Shown piece by piece: positions 1-7,004 of a stretch of 64,000 bases of DNA. Source of the DNA: Humibacillus sp. DSM 29435 (GTDB taxonomy: Bacteria; Actinomycetota; Actinomycetes; Actinomycetales; Dermatophilaceae); assembly GCF_001758225.1 (NCBI RefSeq), contig NZ_MAST01000017.1:1-64000 (forward strand), read 5' to 3'. A program made the translations under genes and the position numbers. The notes below the pieces were generated by a model that searched no databases, was not told the origin of the DNA, and worked only from the letters and a program-made list of their open reading frames with translations. The first letter of the stretch is position 1. Every line of letters starts with the position of its first letter.

Positions 1-290
1 TGGGCGAGTGCGAACCACACCTGATCCGGGCTCGGTTGTTCGACTTCTACGACGCTGCAGCGCGGGCTGACATGGACGAGACGACGCGGCTCGCGCGCAC
101 GATCGAGACGTGGTGGCCGGCTGTACTGGTCGCGCTCACCGAGGATGTGACCAACGCCCGAACGGAGGGCTTCAACCGGATCATCAAACAGACCAAACGT
201 GTCGGGTGTGGGTTCACCAACATGGACAACTACCGAAGGCGCATCATGGTCCACATCGCCCTCACCCGAGGGCAGAGACCAGCAGCATGA
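1..290 (+). pseudogene. ISL3-family transposase, C-terminal fragment (continues off the left edge)
   Basis: The reading frame is open from the window edge and ends with the stop at 288-290. The translation (GECEPHLIRARLFDFYD..., then EGFNRIIKQTKRVGCGF) matches the C-terminal end of ISL3-family transposases, which carry a conserved N-R-I/L-I-K block near the end. I cannot see whether the gene is intact upstream. Its end lies one base from the truncated 3' end of the neighbouring IS1634-type transposase, so the two probably meet at an insertion or recombination junction. Confidence 0.75.
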
Positions 291-291
291 A

Positions 292-1152
292 TCAGGTGCC
301 GCCCCGCTCAAATGCGGAGAGCCTACTGGCCCTGGAACCGACGATGAACCTCAGCCCGGCCTGATCGAGCTGGTACAGGTTGGTCGCCGACAGCATCCCG
401 GCGTCAGCGGCGATGACCATGTCGGCCAGGTTGTGTCGGGCCGCGAACGCCTTCACGATCGGGATGATCGTGGTGGTCTCGGCCCGGTTGCCCTCGAAGC
501 AGCCGATCTCTAGGGGGAACCCGTTCCGGTCGACCAGCAGCCCCACGACGATCTGCGGGTCCACGCGGCGTTCCTTGGAGAACCCGACCTTACGCAGGTC
601 GTCCTCGTCTTCAGCCTCGAAGTACAACGTCGTCACGTCATACAAGCACAGCGACAGGTCCCCGCACGTCGCGGCATGGGCGAAGCACGCGGCCGCGATC
701 TGGTCGCCGTACCCGCGCTCCTGGGCCCGGGCCAGAGACCGGAACATCATGCGCAGCGACGCGTGCCCGACGCCGATCTCAGCCAGTACCCGTACCGAGT
801 CAGCCTTGGATGTCGGTTCCACGATCCGCGCCAACACCAACTGCTTGAACGAGGCGTCACCGACCACGTCGAACCCCAACCGGGTGTACGCGCCCGACAA
901 CACCTGCCACAACACGGCGCTGGCCTTCGCGGTGATCACTGCGTACCCGGCCGGCACCGCTCCCGCGCTCAGATCCAGCTCACCCTGCCCCGGGTACACC
1001 TTCCGGCGGGCCACCGCGACCAACGCGACCAGCTCGGCCTCGGTGTGCGCCGAACCCAGATGCTCGAGCACCCGGTCCCGCCCGTTCCGACGCTGCGCGA
1101 TCTGCACCGCGGTCGCCCCAGAGGCCGTCCGGACCTTCCTCACGAACACCAC
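292..1152 (-). pseudogene. IS1634-family transposase, C-terminally truncated
   Basis: The 286-aa product begins MVFVRKVRTASG from a GTG. It contains the IS1634/IS4-type blocks TTLYFEAEDEDDLRKVGFSK and AADAGMLSATN, which hold the first two acidic residues of the DDE catalytic triad. Members of the family are usually well over 450 aa. This one stops soon after FIVGSRASRLSAFERG, so the third acidic residue and the C-terminal half are missing. The break sits against the ISL3 fragment ending at 290. It is very probably inactive. Confidence 0.85.
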
Positions 1153-1261
1153 CAGGTGAACCTACCGGCCCGATTAGTGTGTCAACCCACCACGGGTCAC
1201 GGCCCTGAACTGCACAAACACCAGCCCGACCCCAAAAATCAGCAAAAGTGGCACGAGTCGG
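1153..1261. other. Probable 5' terminal region of the IS1634-like element
   Basis: These 109 bases lie upstream of the truncated transposase start and end exactly where the duplicated kinase fragment begins at 1262. I see no gene here. The position suggests the left end of the IS, but I could not pair terminal inverted repeats because the other end of the element is missing. Confidence 0.3.
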
Positions 1262-1567
1262 GCCAGAAGAATGAGAGGCAACGCTCCCAAGCTTGACCCC
1301 CACGACCTGAAGTCACTTGCCGCCCGGGGCCGGCACCCCACATGTGGACCAGCAGCAGCATTGCTTGCAGCGTCCCGAACACGCTGATCACCGCGCGACC
1401 CAAGGCTTTTCGGACGACGAGCATGGCGGCCGCCACGGTACTGGCGGTCATAGCCAGCGCCACCAGCACCTCCACCGCAAATAACCTGTTGCTGGGCACA
1501 TACAAAATCGCCACGAAGAGGTTAGCCGCCAACATGGGGATGGTCAGGCCCAGTGCCAGCCTTCTCT
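1262..1567 (-). pseudogene. Duplicated internal fragment of the sensor kinase gene
   Basis: These 306 bases are a direct copy of 7731-8037, the part of the kinase gene that codes for the transmembrane region of its second module (about residues 418-519). I saw one difference: a run CCCCGGGG in the intact gene is CCCGGGG here, which shifts the frame. The copy has neither gene end and sits between the IS1634 remnant and unrelated sequence. It is a non-functional relic of a second kinase copy or of an IS-mediated rearrangement. Confidence 0.9.
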
Positions 1568-1652
1568 CGCCTGATACGGTGCTCCTGCACCCGCCAACAT
1601 CGGCGACTGTCAGCCAGAAACACCGCGTTGCCCGGTCAAGTTTGAAAGCCGA

Positions 1653-2375
1653 TCAACCGACAGCTTCGGACGCCGACCTCTCACGGATCGCGTAAGTATT
1701 GAGGTGCACGGTGCCATGTACCACGCGAGCGTCAAGAGGTTCCCATGCCGAGCTCAGCCGGGCGTCATCAAGATGCTGGGCCAGATCTGAGGTTCTCCAC
1801 CGGCGCACACGCAACGCCGCGCCGGGGACGCCGGTGATGATCCGCAAGAGGTTCGCGCGGGCGGCGCCGGCCCGGGAGCGACCCAGGCGTCGCTCGGTGC
1901 GCGAGAGAGCTTGTGGGTGGAGCCGGTCCACCGGCCAGGTCACCACGACGCGACCGAGGGGCGATGCGACTCTCATCGCCTCCAGCAGTACAGCGCTCGG
2001 GTCTTCGACTACGTGAAGCACATTGGCGAGCACGACGTTAGGGAAGGATGCGTCGGCCAACGGCAGTTGCGCCGCGTCTGCCTGCGTCACCCCGCGCACG
2101 CCATGTCGCGCCATGTGCCGGATCATCACGGGGTCAGCGTCGAGCGAGATCACCACGCGGCCGCCCTCAACGAGCTGCCGGGTGACCAGGCCAGTGCCAC
2201 AGCCGACTTCGAGAACCGGGCCTTGCGGATCCAGAGCGCCAAGCACCTCGAGACCGATCTGCTCGGTCAGCGGCGAGTCCCAGATCGCGTCATAGGTACC
2301 AGCGTAGACAGACCAGTAACGTCGGCGAAGGCGCGACGCCAGTGATGCAGGTCCAGGCCGGTCAATAGACGACAA
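1653..2375 (-). CDS. Class I SAM-dependent methyltransferase
   Basis: The 240-aa protein has the Rossmann methyltransferase motif I VLEVGCGTGLVTRQL (about residue 54), the acidic residue after strand 2 in VISLDADPVMIRH, and the motif-IV-like segment LPLADASFPNVVLANVLHVV. This pattern is typical of Methyltransf_11/25 proteins. The substrate cannot be told from the sequence. The start used is a TTG that overlaps the preceding small membrane-protein gene by 14 bases, which suggests translational coupling. A later start is possible. The TTG start and the island setting leave some doubt about expression. Confidence 0.75.
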   Translation of the reverse strand: MSSIDRPGPASLASRLRRRYWSVYAGTYDAIWDSPLTEQIGLEVLGALDPQGPVLEVGCGTGLVTRQLVEGGRVVISLDADPVMIRHMARHGVRGVTQADAAQLPLADASFPNVVLANVLHVVEDPSAVLLEAMRVASPLGRVVVTWPVDRLHPQALSRTERRLGRSRAGAARANLLRIITGVPGAALRVRRWRTSDLAQHLDDARLSSAWEPLDARVVHGTVHLNTYAIRERSASEAVG

Positions 2376-2655
2376 ACCTACCGCCGAACATCACGTAGAG
2401 CCCATAGGCGCCGATCGCGACTCCGGCCACCATGGTGCCAGTCGGCGCGTCCTGCACGACGAAGATCATCAGGAAACCAACAAAAATTAGAACTGCGGCG
2501 TAGACGCGCAGCAGCACCCAGCCGATGCCGCGGCCGACGGTCTCTACCCCGGATACCGCCCTTCCCGCAGCGCCACCCTTCTCCTTGAGGTGCGAGAAGT
2601 ACATTGACACACCAACTATGGCCGCAATGAACCCCACTCCCAAAACAACATCCAT
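2362..2655 (-). CDS. Small membrane protein of unknown function
   Basis: The 97-aa product starts at an ATG preceded by GAGAGG at good spacing. It has an N-terminal hydrophobic segment (VVLGVGFIAAIVGVSMYF), a polar linker, and two further hydrophobic stretches near residues 45-65 and 72-90 (AAVLIFVGFLMIFVV and GVAIGAYGLYVMFGG). That gives two or three membrane spans. It overlaps the methyltransferase gene and probably shares its transcript. I do not recognise a family. Confidence 0.6.
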   Translation of the reverse strand: MDVVLGVGFIAAIVGVSMYFSHLKEKGGAAGRAVSGVETVGRGIGWVLLRVYAAVLIFVGFLMIFVVQDAPTGTMVAGVAIGAYGLYVMFGGRFVVY

Positions 2656-2725
2656 CTGTTTAGCCTCTCGCGAGCACGTTCACTTCTGAGGAAATGGAGC
2701 TATCTGCCCCGGTGAGGGAATCGGG

Positions 2726-3013
2726 CTAACTGCCCCGGCCGACGCCAACCTGAAGGTCCTGCAGGTTGTCACCAGAGTGACTCGGTTGGCTGCAATAGCT
2801 GCTGAGCATCGACACGTCAGCGCGATCGGACATGTCCCCCAACGGCCGGCCCCCGTTGGAGTTCTGCCATACATGGACAGCGTCCAACTGCTGAGCCGAG
2901 GAGGAGCTGACGAAGTCGGCGCATGACACGTGGTCGGCTGCCGTGCACGATTGAATGCCGAATATAGACGCGGCGATGACCGCCACCCCTCCCGCAACCA
3001 GGCGAATTCGCAT
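2726..3013 (-). CDS. Putative small lipoprotein of unknown function
   Basis: I place the start at the ATG at 3013, preceded by GAAGGGAC. A longer frame to 3064 would put a polar extension in front of the signal peptide. The 95-aa product opens MRIRLVAGGVAVIAASIFG and then IQSC, which resembles a lipobox with Cys near residue 23. The mature part is short, polar and Cys-containing (HVSCADF, SSYCSQP) and matches no family I know. Both the reading and the lipidation are inferences. Confidence 0.45.
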   Translation of the reverse strand: MRIRLVAGGVAVIAASIFGIQSCTAADHVSCADFVSSSSAQQLDAVHVWQNSNGGRPLGDMSDRADVSMLSSYCSQPSHSGDNLQDLQVGVGRGS

Positions 3014-3485
3014 CGAGGCCTGTGTCCCTTCTATGTACTCTAGGGTCTGCAGTCTTCGTCGCATTTGTTTACGACCGAAGGGTTTAATCCGACTTCAAGC
3101 ACGTCGCTTCCCAGGTGCCCCGGACAGGCGAGAGATCTACCCGTTTGCAGGTTTCTGCGCAGCGGCGCCATCGAGTCAGCCTGCAACTGCAAACTGTCGT
3201 GGACGACAGCGATGTCCGTAAGTTCTCGCCTGCGAACAGGCTCGGCTGGCAACTGCGGCGCGCAACCCTGAGCCCGCAGAAGGCAATTGGTCTATGCGCC
3301 GGTTGTAGCCGCAGAAGGATGAATCCAAGATAGATCTCCTCATCACCGAGCGACAGAACTCAAGATCGACAGCCACGCTGCCAGCGCACGGCCACTGGCC
3401 GGCGGTGGAACTCTGCGACGTCGCAGGCAGACGCTAGCCGACTCAAGCCATCCCGGTGGGCGTTTTGGGGTTTCCCGGATCATGG
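3014..3485. other. No gene recognised
   Basis: Several short overlapping frames are open on both strands, but none has a convincing ribosome-binding site, protein-like composition or recognisable family. The stretch precedes a transposase remnant and is best read as decayed or non-coding island DNA. Confidence 0.4.
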
Positions 3486-3685
3486 AGATCTTCTTTACGC
3501 CGCCCCAGACTCGATTGCGGCCCAGGTTGCGTACTTGATGGGTGATCATCGCGAAGCGCATGTGGCCGAACCCGCCGAGTGGGACGGCCTGGTCCACGAC
3601 AAGGTCCTCGGAGCGCTACGCCTCGCGGCACACCAGGAACCAGCCGCCGCCCGCCTCGCACAAGACGCTCTGGACGCGTTGAAGA

Positions 3686-3790
3686 GCCGCCAAAGCCGTC
3701 CGGGACGCGCTACCGGACGTGGTGATCGTGGCGGACAGGTTCCACCTCGTGGGCCTAGGCAACCTGCTGTTTCCGCGAATCTGGCAGCCT
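3686..3790 (+). pseudogene. ISL3-family transposase remnant
   Basis: Translation from 3686 gives AAKAVRDALPDVVIVADRFH followed by LVGLGNLLFPRIWQPL. This matches the central DDE segment of ISL3 transposases, where a catalytic Asp lies in a V-x-D-x-F-H context. The frame has no start and soon breaks up on both sides. The preceding 200 bases may be further eroded transposase sequence. It cannot be functional. Confidence 0.65.
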
Positions 3791-3851
3791 CTTAAGCCGT
3801 TCGGTCACCGCTTGGGCCTGGTCGTCGCGGCCCAGTCGGCGCCCACCGACA

Positions 3852-4193
3852 TCAACTGATCTTGGGCGATCCTAAGACGTTCAACTTCACGGTAACCGTT
3901 GTATCTCCGCTTGTTGCGGAAACAGTCCCGACACCTGACTTCCCTTGGCTCGTTCTGAACTCAACATGGTGGTTTCCAGGTGTGACGGGAACACTGAGTC
4001 GGCCTTTCACCCTCAGTGCGCCGTAGGGTTGTCCGTCGACATAGACGTCTACTCTCGCAGCCCCGTTCAGCAAACTGGGTCTGACAAAGGTGAGTGTACT
4101 GTTCCCACCTGGGGCGGAAACCCCGCATCGTGGGCACGCTGCCGCCGAATCCGAAATTTCTGACTTACACTCTCGACACTGGATAAGCGCCAT
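3852..4193 (-). CDS. Zinc-ribbon protein with a PEGA-like beta domain
   Basis: The 113-aa protein has an N-terminal zinc ribbon with CxxC pairs (CRECKSEISDSAAACPRCG, residues 6-24). A roughly 85-aa beta-rich domain follows, with the pattern RVDVYVDGQPYGALRVKG and PVTPGNHHVEFR seen in PEGA-like surface domains. There is no membrane segment. The next gene on the same strand encodes a PH-like protein, so the two may be co-expressed, with a gap of about 256 bases between them. The function is unknown; a scaffold or adaptor role is a guess. Confidence 0.7.
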   Translation of the reverse strand: MALIQCRECKSEISDSAAACPRCGVSAPGGNSTLTFVRPSLLNGAARVDVYVDGQPYGALRVKGRLSVPVTPGNHHVEFRTSQGKSGVGTVSATSGDTTVTVKLNVLGSPKIS

Positions 4194-4449
4194 TTGGCAT
4201 TTCCTTTCTTGGCGCTCTCGGAGAGAGTGCTCTCTTGTGGTTCAACAGGAAGCTGATGCTTCGTAACCGACGTTTCCCTCGTCGTTGGTCCGTCGAACTA
4301 AACTCGTTTTGAATACGAAGATCATCAAGGAATGTGGGCGGCAGCGCTGACTATTACTGACCGGGATCCCCCTCTGCAACGCCGACAACCCTTCACCCCA
4401 GAAGCCATTCCACCGTGGTTGCTCAGCCGCCAAGGACACAGTGGTGCCG

Positions 4450-4767
4450 CTATCGCGCGGCTGCACTTACGATCGCTGTGGCTTGCCGTTTGCCGGGTAC
4501 CGAGATCGTGCGGCTCAATCCCCCGCCGAAGTAGATCTTCAGGAACTTCTCCTGGCCGCGACCATCCGAGACTTCGATCGAGGAGATTTGATTGTTTCGG
4601 ATCACGGAGTAGTCTCCCGATTTCTCGAGCAGAAGGAGACGCCGAGATGTGACCGCGATCAATCTCTGGAACGTCGCTACTATGGCGACTAAGTCCTCAT
4701 CGTCGGTGAGTACGTCACCAACGCGATCCACATCGGGCTGGCTCGCATCGAAATTTTGAAGTGCCAT
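4450..4767 (-). CDS. Bacterial PH-domain-like protein
   Basis: The 105-aa product starts at an ATG preceded by GAAAGAG. The order of strands (DEDLVAIVATFQRLIAVTSR, RLLLLEKSGDYSVIRNNQIS, SSIEVSDGRGQEKFLKIYFG) and a final helix resembles short bacterial PH (bPH/YokE-like) domains, which have a conserved pattern of a ligand value, a switch to a basic strand, then I-S-S-I. There is no signal or membrane span. It may work with the zinc-ribbon protein just downstream at 3852-4193. The family call is moderate and the role is unknown. Confidence 0.6.
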   Translation of the reverse strand: MALQNFDASQPDVDRVGDVLTDDEDLVAIVATFQRLIAVTSRRLLLLEKSGDYSVIRNNQISSIEVSDGRGQEKFLKIYFGGGLSRTISVPGKRQATAIVSAAAR

Positions 4768-4959
4768 CTCAACTCTTTCTGCATTTGCTGGCGCTCCGAG
4801 GCGGTAGCGCCGTTTCCTCTAAATCCTAATCACGATCCGTATGAATCGGTGAGCGATTCGTCAAAGACGCTTGCATGGAGTCGGTGGACCTCCTGCTGAC
4901 TGCTGACCTAACGTTGCTGGAGCCGGCGCCCAGCATTGGTCCTACGCGTCGCCCGCTAA

Positions 4960-5725
4960 GCTGATGGTGTGAAACGGATCCATGACCGTGACCGCGTCGG
5001 GCGGCTCCTCGGTGGTGGCGGTCTTGAACCGGTGAACCCGTCCGTCGCCACCACCTGCAACCCGTCACGCCAGGCCTGTGGGCGGCCAGCGGGCCACGCC
5101 TTGAAGGCTTGTTTGGAATGGCCCCTCGGGCATGTCCAACGGGCGGTCAGGCCCCGTCTTGGTGCGGCTTGGGGTCAGGTCGATGATCACGGTCACATAC
5201 TTGTCACCATGCCTGTGTGCCGCCGCACGTGTTCGTCGACGCCAATGGTGCTGGCCCCCTCGAAGCGGGCCGGGTCGCTGATCAACACCCTCGTGCTCTC
5301 GGCCAGGACCGCGTCGTTCGTGGTGTTCACACCGCCCCAGGACCTTCCCCAAAGCGGGCCACGGTAAGATGCTGAGTAGCGGTCCCCTCCAACGCTTCCT
5401 CGCGGCCCACGGTGGGGAGAGCTTCGCCCGAGGATCGGCCGCGCGTGTGGTGTCCTTTCGCCACACGTGTCCGCACCCGCTGCACTCGCAGCGACGGTCC
5501 GTGACGTCCAGCATCCCCCCCGAAGGGTTGGTTCGCGAGCCGGCCCAAGACGCCGCCCCGCAAATCCCTGCCAACCCCAGCGGTGGCACCACTGATATGG
5601 CGCAATGGTCTGCGCGCCAAGACCGCGCGGGCGGGCTCAAGCCGCTGACAAATGGCAGGCTGGCCGAGATCGACCGAGCGGGTGAACACGGTCAGGTCAG
5701 GGCAAGCGAAGGTGCTGTCAGGCAT
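4960..5725 (-). pseudogene. ISL3-family transposase, frameshifted remnant
   Basis: Reading the minus strand from 5725, the N-terminus MPDSTFACPDLTVFTRSVDL is typical of actinobacterial ISL3 transposases. In other frames come the zinc-finger piece CSGCGHVWRKDTTRAADPRA, the block GDKYVTVIIDLTPSRTKTGP and finally VTVMDPFHTIS. The similarity moves among all three frames, so several frameshifts have accumulated. No inverted repeats were located. This is a dead copy. Confidence 0.8.
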
Positions 5726-5839
5726 GTCGCGGTCTTCCAGATGGGTAGCGTCAGAACTCCCATCATGCGATGCCATCGACCCCTACCCCGGGGACCGACT
5801 GGCCCACCCCTGCCACGTCCTGGTTTGTGAAGAGCCGGA

Positions 5840-5980
5840 TCAGGGAACGTCATTCCCGCAGTACGGGCACTTGTAGGGTTCTCGATCTCCTCGCTTCTTG
5901 AAGCAGGTGTGTCCCTTGGGACAGGTTGCCTGGACGTCGTAGTTCCCGCTGGCGTTCTTTTGGGCTTCGGTTTTGAACAT
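5840..5980 (-). CDS. 46-aa zinc-ribbon protein
   Basis: This short frame runs from the ATG at 5980 to the TGA at 5840-5842 and is preceded by AAAGGAA at good spacing. The product starts MFKTEAQKNASGNYDVQATC and ends CPYCGNDVP. Its cysteines form a CPKGHTC...CPYC pair set like a treble-clef or zinc-ribbon fold. The middle is basic (FKKRGDREPYK), which would suit nucleic-acid or protein binding. It stands alone, 320 bases from the response regulator gene. The function is unknown; the real-gene call rests on the ribosome-binding site and the Cys pattern. Confidence 0.65.
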   Translation of the reverse strand: MFKTEAQKNASGNYDVQATCPKGHTCFKKRGDREPYKCPYCGNDVP

Positions 5981-6299
5981 GTGATTCCTTTCGGTTATAG
6001 CCATGGGAACTTCCCAAGAGGCCTAAGAGGCTTAACCAATTTTCGTGGTTGAGCCAAGTACGTTAGTTCGAGCCTAGCTGAGGGCGGTGTCCGCGAGTGT
6101 CACCCGCTATGAGGATGTTCATGGCCTTGGTCCGTACTCGCGCCGCGGAGTTCGGTCACTTCTGTGTCGCCCCGGCCATTGAGGGGTGCTACCGTCGATG
6201 GCCGGTAGGGACGAACCTAGGCTTTCCAACAAATCGACGCACTCCCCACAATCGGGGGGTGGCCCGTGGGCGGTCCGCAGGGTGGCGGCTCAGGCCGGC
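5981..6299. other. No gene recognised
   Basis: Apart from the ribosome-binding site of the 46-aa gene, I find no supported gene. A plus-strand frame at 6097-6312 lacks a ribosome-binding site and has low-complexity composition. Promoter elements for the small gene and the 3' end of the two-component operon may lie here. Confidence 0.4.
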
Positions 6300-7004
6300 T
6301 CAGGCTTTGTGATCGAGCCATCCCTCCTCGTCGGCTTCTCGGATGAGAGAGAGGGTGTTGGTGACGTTGCGTCCGAGGGTCATGTACTTCTCACGGACGG
6401 ACTTCAGATGACTCCGCACCGTGCTCTCCTGAACGCCGAGCCGTCGCGCCACCTGTTGATGGCTAAGACCCTGATCGAGGCCCGTGAGAACTTGCGTCTC
6501 TCGCGGGGTGATGGCCGCCACGAGGGTCGGATCTGTGAGGAGGGCTTCGGCCACGATGCTCGAGCACGTGAACTCACTCTTGGCCGCCGCGACCAGCGCC
6601 TGGTACAGGGGCATCATCCCGTCGTTCTTGAGGACGAGGCCCGAGACGCCGACTGCTACGGCTCGCCGTAAGGGGACGGGGCGCTCCTCGGACGTGAACA
6701 AGATGACCGCCGAACCTGCTTCCCTCAGTCCGGGGATGGCGTCGATCGTGGGCTGGTCGTCTCTTCCCAGATAAAGGTCCAGCACGATCAGGCGTGGGGT
6801 CCATGTCGCTGCTGACAACGCTTCTAGGCCCTCGAACCCTGCACAGGGGCCGAATTGGTCCGGCCGGGTCAAGAGGTAGGCCATCACGCCCAACCGTGCT
6901 GCTTCGTGGTTGTCCACCACGGCGACGCTCCATGGTGGTTCGCCGAGGTCGAGAGATGCCATCGTAACTTTATAGTCGACCACCCGTGGCGTGGCCATCC
7001 TCAT
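6300..7004 (-). CDS. LuxR/NarL-family response regulator
   Basis: The 234-aa protein has a receiver domain with the acidic pair in AVVDNHEA, the likely phospho-acceptor Asp76 in LIVLDLYLGRDD, and a Lys in GLVLKNDG. A LuxR-type helix-turn-helix follows (TPRETQVLTGLDQGLSHQQV and VQESTVRSHLKSV) at about residues 165-220. I chose the ATG at 7004 because it forms an ATGA overlap with the kinase stop codon, a standard coupling. An upstream in-frame start at 7031 is less likely. It should be phosphorylated by the kinase encoded just upstream. Its targets are unknown. Confidence 0.85.
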   Translation of the reverse strand: MRMATPRVVDYKVTMASLDLGEPPWSVAVVDNHEAARLGVMAYLLTRPDQFGPCAGFEGLEALSAATWTPRLIVLDLYLGRDDQPTIDAIPGLREAGSAVILFTSEERPVPLRRAVAVGVSGLVLKNDGMMPLYQALVAAAKSEFTCSSIVAEALLTDPTLVAAITPRETQVLTGLDQGLSHQQVARRLGVQESTVRSHLKSVREKYMTLGRNVTNTLSLIREADEEGWLDHKA

